Source of the DNA: Sulfuritalea sp.
GTDB lineage: Bacteria; Pseudomonadota; Gammaproteobacteria; Burkholderiales; Rhodocyclaceae
Reading direction: 5' to 3'
Assembly: GCA_030247575.1 (NCBI GenBank)
Contig: JAOTRV010000022.1
Coordinates: 1 to 64,000, forward strand
Length of the DNA: 64,000 nucleotides
Part shown: positions 18,012-27,040 of the stretch, piece by piece
Layout of the letters: the number at the start of each line of letters is the position of its first letter
Position numbering within the stretch: position 1 is the stretch's first letter
Made by a program: the position numbers and the translations under genes
Notes under the pieces: generated by a model
What the model was told of the DNA's origin: nothing
Databases searched by the model: none
What the model saw: only the letters and a program-made list of their open reading frames with translations

Positions 18012-18073
18012 GGCTTGCCTCCGTCGATTGCCGAAACAGGTCTGGCAGCGGCCCGGAAAACTGCCCGCCCGGC

Positions 18074-18104
18074 AAAAAAAATCCGGCGCGATCGCTCGTG
18101 CCGG
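18074..18104 (-). terminator. Intrinsic terminator or attenuator upstream of the nitroreductase gene
   Basis: On the minus strand CCGGC and GCCGG arms enclose a GC-rich loop and are followed by eight T residues. It lies about 170 bases beyond the nlpC-like stop and 63 bases before the nitroreductase start, so it either ends the nlpC transcript or attenuates the nitroreductase gene. The remaining 260-bp spacer shows no riboswitch that I recognise. Confidence 0.65.
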
Positions 18105-18270
18105 AGGTTTAAACCCCGCTTTGCGCGAGGATGGAGTAGGGGGTTCGGAGCAGTTCAAGCCAGCCGCCATGCAGCTGGGAAGAAGCATACGGCTGCGCTG
18201 ATTCCGACGGAATACCGGCAAGCGCGTATTTTGACTACCGGCTTCACGGTAACAGCGGGACTCCACAGGC

Positions 18271-18828
18271 CTAGTCGAAGTAGGTCCGGCCTTCCTCGAA
18301 GCGCGCCGCGAACCAGCCGTTCTTCAGGCTGTCGGTGCGCACCTTGCCGCGGCTGTTCGGTGCGTGCACGAAACGCTCGTCGCCGATGTAGATGCCGACA
18401 TGCGAGTAGGACCGGTTGCGGGTGTTGAAGAAGACCAGGTCGCCGGGGCGCAGCTGCGCCGCCGGCACGGGCTTGCCCAGGCGGGCCAGATCGGCGGCCG
18501 AGCCGGCGAGTTGCATGTCGGCCGATTGCCGATAGACGTAACTGACCATGCCGCTGCAATCCAGCCCGGCCTCCGGGTTCTTGCCGCCGAAGCGGTAGCC
18601 GGTCTCGATCAGCCCCAGCGCGAACAGCACGACGTCGTTGGCCCTGTCGTCAGCCTTGTTGATGCCCGCTGTCGCGGCCGGCCCACCGCTGTTCGCCGTA
18701 TCGCCGGCGTCTACTCTCGAAACCACGGGTGCCGGCGACTGCGCCGCGTAGTTGAGAACGCCGCACGCGCTCAGCACCAGCGTCGAGCTGGCGAGCAGCG
18801 CGGCAAGGGAATGGCAGGGAGCCGACAT
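18271..18828 (-). CDS. NlpC/P60 cell-wall hydrolase lipoprotein
   Basis: A 185-aa lipoprotein with signal peptide and lipobox LVLSAC (Cys 22). The NlpC/P60 domain (about 65-185) has the catalytic cysteine in GLDCSGMVSYVY near residue 90 and the histidine in SYSHVGIYIGDERFVHAP near 140. Such enzymes cut gamma-D-Glu-diaminopimelate bonds in peptidoglycan. Residues 37-45 (SRVDAGDTA) in the linker between lipobox and domain come from REP-like copy E. It is divergent from the alcohol dehydrogenase gene. Confidence 0.92.
   Translation of the reverse strand: MSAPCHSLAALLASSTLVLSACGVLNYAAQSPAPVVSRVDAGDTANSGGPAATAGINKADDRANDVVLFALGLIETGYRFGGKNPEAGLDCSGMVSYVYRQSADMQLAGSAADLARLGKPVPAAQLRPGDLVFFNTRNRSYSHVGIYIGDERFVHAPNSRGKVRTDSLKNGWFAARFEEGRTYFD
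18694..18719 (-). repeat. REP-like 26-bp element, copy E, inside the NlpC gene
   Basis: Minus-strand copy with head CGAGAGTAGACGCCGG and tail GATACGGCG, matching the family consensus throughout. Read in frame as RVDAGDTA in the flexible linker of the lipoprotein. Confidence 0.8.
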
Positions 18829-18887
18829 AAGACCAAATCTAATCCGCTACACTGATGCCGATAAACCCAAGCAAGGCAGAAAATCTC

Positions 18888-20018
18888 ATGCAAATCCGCG
18901 CCGCCGTCCTCAGCCAGATGGAAACCCCGCGCCCCTATGCGCAGACGCGACCGATCGCGATCGAGACCGTGAATCTCGCCGGCCCCGGCCCGAACGAAGT
19001 GCTGGTCAAAATGACCGCGGCGGGCCTGTGCCATTCCGACCTGTCGATCGTCAATGGCGACCGCCCGCGGCCGATGCCGATGGCGCTCGGCCATGAAGCC
19101 GCCGGCATCGTCGAGGAGACCGGTCCCGGCGTCACCGACCTGAAGCGCGGCGATGTCGTGGCGCTGGTGTTCGTCCCCAGTTGCGGCCATTGCCTGCCCT
19201 GCCTCGAAGGCCGACCGGCCCTCTGCGAACCGGGCGCCGCGGCCAACACGGCGGGCACCATGGTCGGCGGCCACCGCCATCTGTCGCGTACCGACGGCAC
19301 GCCGCTGAACCATCAGGTCGGCGTTTCCTGCTTCGCCGAATATGCGGTGTGCAATCGCGGTTCGCTGGTCAAGGTGACGCCCGACCTGCCGCAGGATGTC
19401 GCCGCCGTGTTCGGCTGCGCGGTGCTGACCGGCGTCGGCGCCGCGATCAACTCGGCGCAGATTCGCCTCGGGCAGACCGTTGCCGTCGTCGGTCTCGGCG
19501 GCGTCGGCCTCTCCGCCGTGCTCGGCGCGCTGGCCGCCGGCGCGCGGCAAGTCGTCGCCGTCGATACGCTGCCGGCGAAACTCGAAGCCGCCTTGGCGCT
19601 GGGCGCGACGCACGCCTTCCGTGCCGACGATCCGGACCTCGTGGCGCAGATCAAGGCCGCCACCATGGGCGGCGTCGACATCGCCATCGAAGCCGCCAGC
19701 TCGGTGCAGGCGCTCGACATCGCCTACAGGATGACCCGGCGCGGCGGCACCACGATCACCTGCAGCCTGCCGCCGCCGAGCCACACCTTCAACCTGCCGG
19801 CCGTCAATCTGGTCGCCGAGGAGCGCACGCTGAAGGGCAGCTACCTCGGCTCGGCGGTGCCGGCGCGCGACATTCCGCGCTACATCGAATTGTTCAAGGC
19901 CGGCCGGCTGCCGGTGGACAAGCTGATCACGCATCGCCTGAAGCTCGACCAGATCAACGAGGGCTTCGACCGGCTGGCCGCGGGCGAGGCCGTGCGCCAG
20001 GTCATTCTGTTCGACTGA
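18888..20018 (+). CDS. Zinc-dependent alcohol dehydrogenase (MDR family)
   Basis: A 376-aa medium-chain Zn alcohol dehydrogenase. Catalytic zinc motif GLCHSDLSIVNGD near 36 and GHEAAGIVEETG near 58; structural zinc cysteines in CGHCLPCLEGRPALC near 89; Rossmann motif VVGLGGVGLSAV near 190. The start MQIRAAVLSQ at 18888 follows AAGGCAG; an ATG at 18855 would add 11 non-family residues. Closest in pattern to the class III-like/benzyl or acyclic alcohol dehydrogenases; the substrate is open. It lies 13 bases upstream of metK. Confidence 0.9.
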   Translation: MQIRAAVLSQMETPRPYAQTRPIAIETVNLAGPGPNEVLVKMTAAGLCHSDLSIVNGDRPRPMPMALGHEAAGIVEETGPGVTDLKRGDVVALVFVPSCGHCLPCLEGRPALCEPGAAANTAGTMVGGHRHLSRTDGTPLNHQVGVSCFAEYAVCNRGSLVKVTPDLPQDVAAVFGCAVLTGVGAAINSAQIRLGQTVAVVGLGGVGLSAVLGALAAGARQVVAVDTLPAKLEAALALGATHAFRADDPDLVAQIKAATMGGVDIAIEAASSVQALDIAYRMTRRGGTTITCSLPPPSHTFNLPAVNLVAEERTLKGSYLGSAVPARDIPRYIELFKAGRLPVDKLITHRLKLDQINEGFDRLAAGEAVRQVILFD

Positions 20019-20031
20019 GGCGGATTCGGCG

Positions 20032-21210
20032 ATGCACTCCAGAACCTACCTATTCACCTCCGAGTCCGTTTCCGAAGGCCACCCGGACAAGCTCGCCGAC
20101 CAGATTTCGGACGCAATTCTCGATGCCTTCCTGAGCCGCGAGGCCACGGCCAAGGTCGCCTGCGAAACCCTCGTCGCCGACAACCTAGTCGTCATCGCCG
20201 GCGAATTCCGGACCTCCGACGAAGCGCTGTTCCAGGAGGTCCGCGGCCGCGCCGCGGAGATCGCGCGCCAGGTGCTGACGGACGCCGGCTACAAGGATGC
20301 GGCAACCGGCATCGACCCCGACCACTGCGAAGTCCAGGTGCGCTTCAACCACCAGTCGATCCAGATCAACCAGGGCGTGGTGCACGCCGACGGCACGCTC
20401 GGCGCCGGCGACCAGGGCCTGATGTTCGGCTTTGCCTGCGACGAAACGCCGGACCTGATGCCCTATCCGATCTGGCTCGCGCATCGCCTGGTCAGGCGCC
20501 AGGCCGAACTGAGGAAATCCGGCGCCCTGCCCTGGCTGCGGCCCGACGCCAAGAGCCAGGTCACGGTGCTCTACGAAGGCCACAAGGTGGCCGGCATCGC
20601 CGACGTGGTGGTGTCGACCCAGATCGAACGCGGCCTCGACCCGGCCTGGGTGACGCGCGAAGTCACGCGCGAGATCATCGATCCGCTGGTTCCCGCCAGG
20701 CTGCGCACCCACGACTTCCGCCTCTGGGTCAATCCGGCCGGCCCCTTCGAGATCGGCGGCCCCAACGGCGACACGGGCGTCACCGGACGCAAGATCATCG
20801 TCGACACCTACGGCGGCGCCTGTGCGCACGGCGGCGGCGCCTTCTCCGGCAAGGACCCGAGCAAGGTCGACCGCTCGGCGACCTACATGGCCCGCTACAT
20901 CGCGAAGAACATCGTCGCCGCCGGCATCGCGCGGCGCTGCCTGATCCAGATCGCCTACGCCATCGGCGTCGCCGATCCGGTGTCGGTGACCATCGACACG
21001 CAAGGCACGGGGACCGTGCCCTTCGAGGCACTGGAAGCCGCGGTGAAGAAAGTCTTCCGCCTGACGCCGAGCGGCATCATCGCCACGCTCGACCTGGCGC
21101 GGCCGATCTACCGCCAGACCGCGACCTACGGCCACTTCGGCCGCAGCGACATCGACCTGAGCTGGGAGCGCACCGACAGGGTCGAGGCATTGAAGGCGGC
21201 GCTGGGCTGA
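20032..21210 (+). CDS. metK: S-adenosylmethionine synthetase
   Basis: A 392-aa methionine adenosyltransferase, making AdoMet from ATP and methionine. It begins YLFTSESVSEGHPDKLADQISDAILDAFL with the family hallmark; the P-loop-like GGGAFSGKDPSKVDRS lies near residue 265 and the ATP motif GAGDQGLMFGFAC near 124. Length is normal. No SAM riboswitch is visible in the 13-base gap to the alcohol dehydrogenase. AdoMet also feeds the aminopropyltransferase-like enzyme at the other end of this window, but the two are not linked. Confidence 0.96.
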   Translation: MHSRTYLFTSESVSEGHPDKLADQISDAILDAFLSREATAKVACETLVADNLVVIAGEFRTSDEALFQEVRGRAAEIARQVLTDAGYKDAATGIDPDHCEVQVRFNHQSIQINQGVVHADGTLGAGDQGLMFGFACDETPDLMPYPIWLAHRLVRRQAELRKSGALPWLRPDAKSQVTVLYEGHKVAGIADVVVSTQIERGLDPAWVTREVTREIIDPLVPARLRTHDFRLWVNPAGPFEIGGPNGDTGVTGRKIIVDTYGGACAHGGGAFSGKDPSKVDRSATYMARYIAKNIVAAGIARRCLIQIAYAIGVADPVSVTIDTQGTGTVPFEALEAAVKKVFRLTPSGIIATLDLARPIYRQTATYGHFGRSDIDLSWERTDRVEALKAALG

Positions 21211-21250
21211 CGGCGACCGCCAGATTCATGCTCACGAGAGGGAGAGCGAA

Positions 21251-21781
21251 ATGCCGGACCGATTCAAGGCTGATTTGAAAACAGGCCGTCGACATGTGCT
21301 CGGCCTCGGCGCCGTCTTGCTGCTGTCGGCCTGCGCCGGCACCAGCCTGCATTTCGGCGCCGCCGCCACGAAGATCGAGGCCAAACAGGTCGTGGCCCTG
21401 ATCTACGCCCAGAAACCCGACCCGGAAATCCGGAAGCTGACGTATTCCGGCGGCGATCTCACGCGCGCCGTCAAGCGCCTGCGCGACCGCTACCCGCAGC
21501 TCAAGCCATGGCTGGACGAAGGCGTCATCGGCAACACCGCCAACGGCTACGTGGCCCTGCGCGACCCCTCCAGGCGCGCCGAGGTGCGCGACATCGTCTC
21601 GAAGGAAAACCGCGACCGGTCATTGCTTTATCACGAGACGTCCGATGCCGTAGGACAGGACGACGAGCATTATCCGGACTATCTGGCCTACGTGAGCTTC
21701 ACCTTCGGCAGCGAGTGGATCGGGCAGGGACCGGCGGGCTGGTGGTGGCTCGATGAACGCCGGCAGTGGCAGCGGAAGTGA
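21251..21781 (+). CDS. YdbL-like (DUF1318) lipoprotein
   Basis: A 176-aa envelope lipoprotein: signal peptide with lipobox LLLSAC (Cys 28) after a longer charged N-terminus. The region LDEGVIGNTANGYVALRD then VSKENRDRSLLYHE resembles YdbL/DUF1318 proteins, which usually sit beside YdbH/YnbE in envelope lipid-transport loci; those partners are not here. A GAGAGGGAGA ribosome binding site precedes the start. Family assignment rests on the C-terminal half. Confidence 0.7.
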   Translation: MPDRFKADLKTGRRHVLGLGAVLLLSACAGTSLHFGAAATKIEAKQVVALIYAQKPDPEIRKLTYSGGDLTRAVKRLRDRYPQLKPWLDEGVIGNTANGYVALRDPSRRAEVRDIVSKENRDRSLLYHETSDAVGQDDEHYPDYLAYVSFTFGSEWIGQGPAGWWWLDERRQWQRK

Positions 21782-21790
21782 GGCCGCAGC

Positions 21791-22186
21791 CTAGACCGCC
21801 GGCACTTCGCGCTTGCTGCCGTCATCGTTGATCGCAACGTAGGTGAATTGCGCTTCGGTGACCTTGACCACCACCGGATTGGCCGGGTGGCGCTCGGCAT
21901 AAACCTGCACATCCACCGTGATCGAAGTCCTTCCGACCTTCACCACGTCGGCATAGAAGCTGACGATATCGCCGACCGAGATCGGCTGCTTGAACAGGAA
22001 GGACTGCACCGCCACCGTGGCGATGCGGCCGCGCGCGCGGCGCATGGCCGGAATTGCGGCGGCGATGTCGCATTGCGCCATGACCCAGCCGCCGAAGATG
22101 TCGCCGTTGCCGTTCATGTCGGCCGGCATCGGCATCACGCGCAGCACGGGCTCGCGCCCCGGAACTTTCACGCCTTCGTGACCCAT
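21791..22186 (-). CDS. yciA: Acyl-CoA thioesterase, YciA type
   Basis: A 131-aa hotdog thioesterase that hydrolyses acyl-CoA. The sequence RVMPMPADMNGNGDIFGGWVMAQCDIAAAI near residue 17 has the YciA catalytic loop with aspartate, and VVKVTEAQFTYVAINDDG closes the fold. The start at 22186 overlaps the fadJ stop (TGATG), with GGAGGCC as binding site, so it is coupled to the second beta-oxidation operon. It may release stalled CoA intermediates. Confidence 0.93.
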   Translation of the reverse strand: MGHEGVKVPGREPVLRVMPMPADMNGNGDIFGGWVMAQCDIAAAIPAMRRARGRIATVAVQSFLFKQPISVGDIVSFYADVVKVGRTSITVDVQVYAERHPANPVVVKVTEAQFTYVAINDDGSKREVPAV

Positions 22187-24135
22187 CAGCGGCCTCCGTT
22201 CTGCAAATAGTTCATAGGGCCGCCAGTATAGGGCGCGAAGCCGGTGCCGAAGATCACGCCGGCGTCGGCCAGTTCGGCATCGGCGACGATGCCTGCCGCG
22301 ACCAGGCGCTGCGTGGCGTCGAGCAGGGGCTCGATCAGGCGTTGCGCCAGGCCCTGCGGCGCCGTACCGCCAGCGTCTACTCTCTGCGCCTTGCCATCCA
22401 CCCAGGTGTAGAAGCCCTTGCCCGACTTCTTGCCCAGATGCCCGGCGTCGACCAGCGCGACCAGTTTCCGCGGCGGAGCGGATTCGCCGACCAGTTGCCG
22501 CCCCGCCGCGACGGCGACGTCGAGGCCGACCGTGTCGGCCAGCTCGATCGGTCCCACCGGCATGCCGAAAGCGAGCATGGCCGCATCTATGGTATCCGGC
22601 GCGATGCCTTCGTCGATGCAGCGCATCGCCTCGTGCATGTAGGGCGCCAGCACGGCATTGACCAGGAAGCCGGGCGCATCCTTCACCGGCAGCGGCAGCT
22701 TGTCGATGCCGCGCACGAAGGCGGCGGCCTTCTGCGCCGCTTCCGGTGAAGTACTCTCCCCGGCCACCACTTCGACCAGTGGCATCATCGCCACCGGATT
22801 GAAGAAGTGGATGCCGACCAGGCGCGAGGGATTCTTGAACTTCGCCGCGATGTCGGCCAGCTTCAGCGACGAGGTGTTGGAGGCGAACAGCGCATCGGGC
22901 CTGGCGCGCGCTTCGATGTCGGCGAACAGCGCCTGCTTGGCGTCGAGGTTTTCGAAAATCGCCTCGATGATGACGTCGGCCTGGCGCACGCCGTCGCCCC
23001 GCGGGTCGGCGATCAGGCGATCGAGCGCGAAGCGCGCGAGCTTCCTGTCGCGCAGTTTTCTTTCGAAAAACTTCGCGGCGCGGCCGACGGCCGGCGCGAT
23101 GCGCTCCACCGACTGGTCCTGCAGCGTCACCGTCATGCCGCGCAGCGCGCACCAGGCCGCTATGTCGCCGCCCATGACGCCGGCGCCGACCACGTGCACA
23201 TGACGCGGAGCGAAGGCGGAAGCTTCCTTGCCGAAACCCTTCAACCGATCCTGAAGGAAGAAAACGCGGATCAGGTTGCGCGTGGTCGGGTGCGTCACCA
23301 GCGCATCGAGCGAGGTCGGCGCGCTGGCAGGCACGGCCAGCGTGCTGCCGCCATGGTTCTGCCACTGGTCGATGATCGCGTAGGGCGCGGGGTAGTGTTC
23401 CTGACGAGCGCGCTTCGCCACCTGCTTGCGAGCACCGCTGGCGACGAAACCTTTCAGCGGCCCATTCATCAGCTTTTGCATGAAAGGCAATTGGATCTGC
23501 CGCATCGGCCTGCCCGACAGCACCATCATGCGCGCGGCGTTTTCCATGACGCGCGGCGGCACGCAGGCGTCGGCCAGGCCCATTTTCTTCGCGCGTTTGG
23601 CGTCGATGTTCTTGCCGGTCAGCATCATGTCCATGGCCGCCGCCGGGCCGACGATTTGCGGCAGACGCAGCATGCCGCCCCAGCCCGGCACGATGCCGAG
23701 CATGACTTCGGGCAGGGCGAACCTGGTGCCCGGCTCATCGACCGCGATGCGATAGCGGCAGGCCAGCGCCAGTTCGGTGCCGCCGCCCATGCAGTGGCCG
23801 CGCACCAGCGCCAGCGTCGGATAGTTGACGGCGGCGAGACGGTTGTACAAGTCCCAGCCGCGCTTGACCAGGGCGCGCGCCTTCTCCGGCGTATCGGATG
23901 CGACGAATTCCTCGATGTTGGCGCCGGCGATGAAGCCGGCCTCCTTGGCCGATTTGAAGATCAGGCCCCTGGGCGGGTTCTTTTCGCATTCATCGAGGAT
24001 CATGCCCAGCTCGGCCATGACGTCGGCGCCCAGCGTGTTGGTCGACGAATCGGCGGTGTCGAGGACGGCCCAGGCGACGCCCGCATTTTCCGAACCCGCT
24101 TCACGTTCGAGGCGCCAGTGCTTGAAGTTGCTCAT
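22186..24135 (-). CDS. fadJ: FadJ-like enoyl-CoA hydratase / 3-hydroxyacyl-CoA dehydrogenase
   Basis: A 649-aa bifunctional enzyme, shorter than the usual ~715. The crotonase part has GHCMGGGTELALACRYR near 110 and PEVMLGIVPGWGGMLRLPQ near 140; the dehydrogenase part has GAGVMGGDIAAWCALRG near 320 and HFFNPVAMMPLVEVV. The start MSNFKHWRLERE at 24135 overlaps the MaoC-like gene by 4 bases (ATGA). Residues 584-592 (RVDAGGTA region) come from REP-like copy H. The start-to-domain distance supports this start over longer upstream frames. Confidence 0.92.
   Translation of the reverse strand: MSNFKHWRLEREAGSENAGVAWAVLDTADSSTNTLGADVMAELGMILDECEKNPPRGLIFKSAKEAGFIAGANIEEFVASDTPEKARALVKRGWDLYNRLAAVNYPTLALVRGHCMGGGTELALACRYRIAVDEPGTRFALPEVMLGIVPGWGGMLRLPQIVGPAAAMDMMLTGKNIDAKRAKKMGLADACVPPRVMENAARMMVLSGRPMRQIQLPFMQKLMNGPLKGFVASGARKQVAKRARQEHYPAPYAIIDQWQNHGGSTLAVPASAPTSLDALVTHPTTRNLIRVFFLQDRLKGFGKEASAFAPRHVHVVGAGVMGGDIAAWCALRGMTVTLQDQSVERIAPAVGRAAKFFERKLRDRKLARFALDRLIADPRGDGVRQADVIIEAIFENLDAKQALFADIEARARPDALFASNTSSLKLADIAAKFKNPSRLVGIHFFNPVAMMPLVEVVAGESTSPEAAQKAAAFVRGIDKLPLPVKDAPGFLVNAVLAPYMHEAMRCIDEGIAPDTIDAAMLAFGMPVGPIELADTVGLDVAVAAGRQLVGESAPPRKLVALVDAGHLGKKSGKGFYTWVDGKAQRVDAGGTAPQGLAQRLIEPLLDATQRLVAAGIVADAELADAGVIFGTGFAPYTGGPMNYLQNGGR
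22360..22385 (-). repeat. REP-like 26-bp element, copy H, inside fadJ
   Basis: Minus-strand copy with head AGAGAGTAGACGCTGG and tail GGTACGGCG, in frame as RVDAGGTA. It sits in the same C-terminal domain as copy F in FadB, but the two genes are too diverged elsewhere for this to be simple common descent. Confidence 0.78.
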
Positions 24136-25025
24136 GTCGAAGTTTCCCGATGGATGCTTGGGGTGACGAAGCGGCCGACGATGGCCGGCCGCGCATCGCC
24201 CTCCACATGCAGCGCGAAGACATGCTCCGCCGGCCGCGGTTCGCTGCGCAGGCTCACCTTCGCGCCATAGAAGACAGGCCCCTTGATCCAGGTGTCGAGC
24301 TGCATCGGCGCATGGTGCACCGCGCCGAGGTGTCCGAGGCACTGGCCGATGGCCCGCTGCGGATGGGTGAAGGCGCCGGCGTAGCCAGAGCGGCGCGCGT
24401 ACCAATCGCTCATGTGCAGCGGATTGACGTCGCCGCTGAGGCGGCCGTAGCGCCAGCGGCCATGCGCGGGCATCCGCCACTCGTTGACGGCTGTGCCGGC
24501 GACGCCCGGGCTGGCCGGCGCCGTCGCATCCGCGCTGCCCGCAGCAGCAAAGCGCCCGCGGGCGTAGAAGGTATTGACGCCTTCCCACACCGTCCGGCCG
24601 CCGCAGTCGGCGCGCACCAGCAGGTCCATCTCGGCGCCCTTTTCGAGCAGGCGCCGCTCACCTGTGCGCACCGTGAAATCGAGCACCGCATCCGGCGCGA
24701 TCGGCTCGTGCTGCGTCAGCCGGTTGCGCACCTGGAGTACCCGCCAGATCGGCAGCGGAAAAGCCGGATGGCTGAGCACCGCCATCAGCATGGGAAAGCT
24801 GACGGTATGCGGATAGAGAATCGAAAGTTGTTCGCCCGCCGGCAGGCCGGACAGGCGGAAAAAGTCGGCACGCTGCCGCGGCGAAGCGCGCTGCCCGCGC
24901 CAGCGCGCCTGAATATCGGGCAGCCTGCCGTCCGCGGAAAAGCCGCGCGACGGCCGCCACATCTGCGATACGAAAGTCAGCAGCGAGGGCTGGGCGCGAT
25001 ACTCGATGCGGATCGGCGCGGGCAT
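24132..25025 (-). CDS. MaoC-like dehydratase domain protein
   Basis: A 297-aa protein with a double-hotdog, MaoC-like architecture. The hydratase-2 motif is YGRLSGDVNPLHMSDWYARRSGY near residue 195 with the catalytic Asp and His. The N-terminal half lacks the motif, as in two-domain eukaryote-like hydratases. It probably hydrates 2-enoyl-CoA to the 3R isomer. The start at 25025 (MPAPIRIEYRA) is used because the ATG at 25040 overlaps the thiolase stop. It overlaps fadJ by 4 bases. Confidence 0.85.
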   Translation of the reverse strand: MPAPIRIEYRAQPSLLTFVSQMWRPSRGFSADGRLPDIQARWRGQRASPRQRADFFRLSGLPAGEQLSILYPHTVSFPMLMAVLSHPAFPLPIWRVLQVRNRLTQHEPIAPDAVLDFTVRTGERRLLEKGAEMDLLVRADCGGRTVWEGVNTFYARGRFAAAGSADATAPASPGVAGTAVNEWRMPAHGRWRYGRLSGDVNPLHMSDWYARRSGYAGAFTHPQRAIGQCLGHLGAVHHAPMQLDTWIKGPVFYGAKVSLRSEPRPAEHVFALHVEGDARPAIVGRFVTPSIHRETST

Positions 25026-25036
25026 GACGGCCGGCC

Positions 25037-26332
25037 TCAAACCGTTTCAACCAGCATGGCGCCGCCCTGGCCGCCGCCGATGCAGATGGTGGCGATGCCG
25101 CGCTTCTTGTTCTCGCGCCGCAGGATATTGAGCAGGTGCAGCACGATGCGCGCGCCCGAAGCGCCGACCGGATGGCCCAGCGCGATCGCGCCGCCGTCGA
25201 CGTTCAACTTCGACTCGTCCAGCGCGCCCAGCGGGGCATCGAGGCCCAGCTGTTCGCTGCAATACACCGGGTCTTCCCAAGCCTTGATGCAGCCCATCAC
25301 CTGCGCGGCGAAAGCTTCGTTGATTTCCCAGGCATCGAGGTCATTCAGCCTCAGGCCGTGACGCTGCAGGATCGGCGTCGCCGCGTGCACCGGGCCCAGG
25401 CCCATCTGCGCCGGGTCGAGGCCGGCCCATTGCGTATCGGTGATCTTGCCGATCGGTTGCAGCCCGTATTTCTCGACGGCTTCCGCGGAGGCCAGCAGCA
25501 GCCAGGCCGCGCCGTCGGTGATCTGCGAACTGTTGCCCGGCGTGATCTTGCCGTAGCTGCGGTCGAAGAAGGGCTTCAGCCTGGCGAGGTTTCCCACGCT
25601 CGAATCGTGGCGCACGCCGTCGTCCGCCGCATAGACCTTGCCGCTCGCGTCGATCAGCGGCACGATCTCCTCGAAGCGGCCGGCCGCCTGCGCCGCCGCG
25701 ACCTTCTTGTGGCTCTCGACCGAAAACGCATCCATCTCGCGGCGCGAAATGCCGAACGTCCACGCCAGGTTTTCGGCGGTCTGGCCCATCATCAGGTTGA
25801 CCACCGGGTCGGTCAGGCCCTTGACGATGCCGATCACCGGCCTCAGCAGCATGGCCGGCCGCAGCCTGGCGAACAGGGCCAGCCTGGCGCCGAGCGTGCG
25901 CGCCTGCGCCATCTTCGCGAACCACAGCACCATCTGGTCGGAATACAGCAAGTGAGTGCGCGACAGCGCATCGACGCCGCCGGCCATGACCAGCTGCGAG
26001 CGGCCGAGCTGGATGTTGGCGATGGCCGAATCGATCGCCTGCATGCCGGAGGCGCAGTTGCGCATCACCGTCCAGCCCGGCACCTTGTTGCCGCAGCCGA
26101 GGCGCAGCGCGATGACGCGCCCGATGTTCACCTCATCGACGCTCGGGGCGGCACAGCCGACGATCACCTCGTCGAGCTGGCCGGGGGCGAAGGGCTGGCG
26201 CGCCAGCAGGGCGCGCCCGGAAATGGCGGCGAGGTCGGACGCCGAGAACGGGCCCGGCACGTTGCGCGACTTGAGGAAGGGCGTGCGCGCGCCATCGACG
26301 ATATAGACGGGGGCGAAGGGAGCCACGGTCAC
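25037..26332 (-). CDS. fadI: Acetyl-CoA C-acyltransferase (FadI-like thiolase)
   Basis: A 431-aa thiolase. Nucleophile cysteine in MRNCASGMQAID near residue 92, histidine in GGAIALGHPVGASGAR near 382, second cysteine in ICIGGGQGGAM near 420. The long insert with DPVVNLMMGQTAENLAWTFGISR resembles the FadI (anaerobic/medium-long chain) group. It overlaps the TetR stop by 4 bases, so the TetR gene leads the operon tetR-fadI-maoC-fadJ-yciA. Confidence 0.93.
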   Translation of the reverse strand: MTVAPFAPVYIVDGARTPFLKSRNVPGPFSASDLAAISGRALLARQPFAPGQLDEVIVGCAAPSVDEVNIGRVIALRLGCGNKVPGWTVMRNCASGMQAIDSAIANIQLGRSQLVMAGGVDALSRTHLLYSDQMVLWFAKMAQARTLGARLALFARLRPAMLLRPVIGIVKGLTDPVVNLMMGQTAENLAWTFGISRREMDAFSVESHKKVAAAQAAGRFEEIVPLIDASGKVYAADDGVRHDSSVGNLARLKPFFDRSYGKITPGNSSQITDGAAWLLLASAEAVEKYGLQPIGKITDTQWAGLDPAQMGLGPVHAATPILQRHGLRLNDLDAWEINEAFAAQVMGCIKAWEDPVYCSEQLGLDAPLGALDESKLNVDGGAIALGHPVGASGARIVLHLLNILRRENKKRGIATICIGGGQGGAMLVETV

Positions 26333-27012
26333 GCGGCCTTCCTGGTGCGCGGCTTCTTCGCGGGCTTGGCCTGGCTTGCCGGCAAAAGCGCAGGCAGCGG
26401 CGCGCGCAGGCCGCCGATGAGGAAGCTCATCAGGCGGGCGTAAAGCACGTCGGGATCGCTGTCATCGACCGGGCCGAGAAGGCGCAGCGCGTCGGCGCCG
26501 GAAATCGCGTAGGACAGGGCGCCCATCATGAAATGGAAGCGCCAGAGGAACTCCTCCTGCGGCACGTCGGGTAGCGCCTTGAAGAAGGCCGCGTTGAAGC
26601 GGGCGATGACTTCCGCGTATTCCTCGGCCAGAAAAGTGCGGATGAAATCCGTCGGCTCGGTATAGGTGCGGCCCAGCAGGCGCATGAAGCTCTGTCCGCC
26701 GCCCTTGTCGGCGGCCATGCGGATCGCCACGCCGAAAAATGCCTCGACGATCTGCCGCGGCTTCAGCGGCGCGCCCTTGGCCTCGGCTTCGAAGGCGTCG
26801 AGCGCGGCGATGCGCTGCTCGTTGAGCCAGGTCAGGCGGCGACGGAACACCGCCTCGATCAGCGCCTCCTTCGAACCGAAGTGATAATTCACCGCGGCCA
26901 GATTGGCCTGCGCCCCGGCGGTGATCATGCGCAGCGTGGTCGCATCGAGGCCGTGGGCGACGAACAGCTTCTCGGCGGCGTCGAGTATGCGGGTGCGGGT
27001 ATCGGGTTCCAT
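26329..27012 (-). CDS. TetR-family regulator of fatty acid oxidation (PsrA/FadP-like)
   Basis: A 227-aa TetR regulator: HTH TRTRILDAAEKLFVAHGLDATTLRMITAGAQANLAAVNYHFGSKEALI at about 5-52, a C-terminal ligand domain, and a basic tail AKPAKKPRTRKAA that could add DNA contacts. The HTH with ANLAAVNYHFGSK is typical of PsrA-like regulators that sense long-chain acyl-CoA. It is the first gene of the operon it probably controls; an operator-like site lies 29 bases upstream. A near-identical core at 9189-9206 suggests it also controls the first fad locus. Confidence 0.88.
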   Translation of the reverse strand: MEPDTRTRILDAAEKLFVAHGLDATTLRMITAGAQANLAAVNYHFGSKEALIEAVFRRRLTWLNEQRIAALDAFEAEAKGAPLKPRQIVEAFFGVAIRMAADKGGGQSFMRLLGRTYTEPTDFIRTFLAEEYAEVIARFNAAFFKALPDVPQEEFLWRFHFMMGALSYAISGADALRLLGPVDDSDPDVLYARLMSFLIGGLRAPLPALLPASQAKPAKKPRTRKAA

Positions 27013-27040
27013 GGGCAGGCGGGCCTTGAATGAACGTCAG

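Noticed and set aside
18012..18270. Possible cobalamin or other riboswitch upstream of the nitroreductase
   Set aside because: No recognisable aptamer core such as a B12 box; only a terminator-like hairpin can be supported.
20019..20031. Possible SAM riboswitch before metK
   Set aside because: Only 13 bases separate it from the upstream gene.
24858..24880. AAAGTCGGCACGCTGCCGCGG resembling the REP-like head
   Set aside because: Only the first bases agree; the palindrome and tail differ and the site is ordinary MaoC-like coding sequence.
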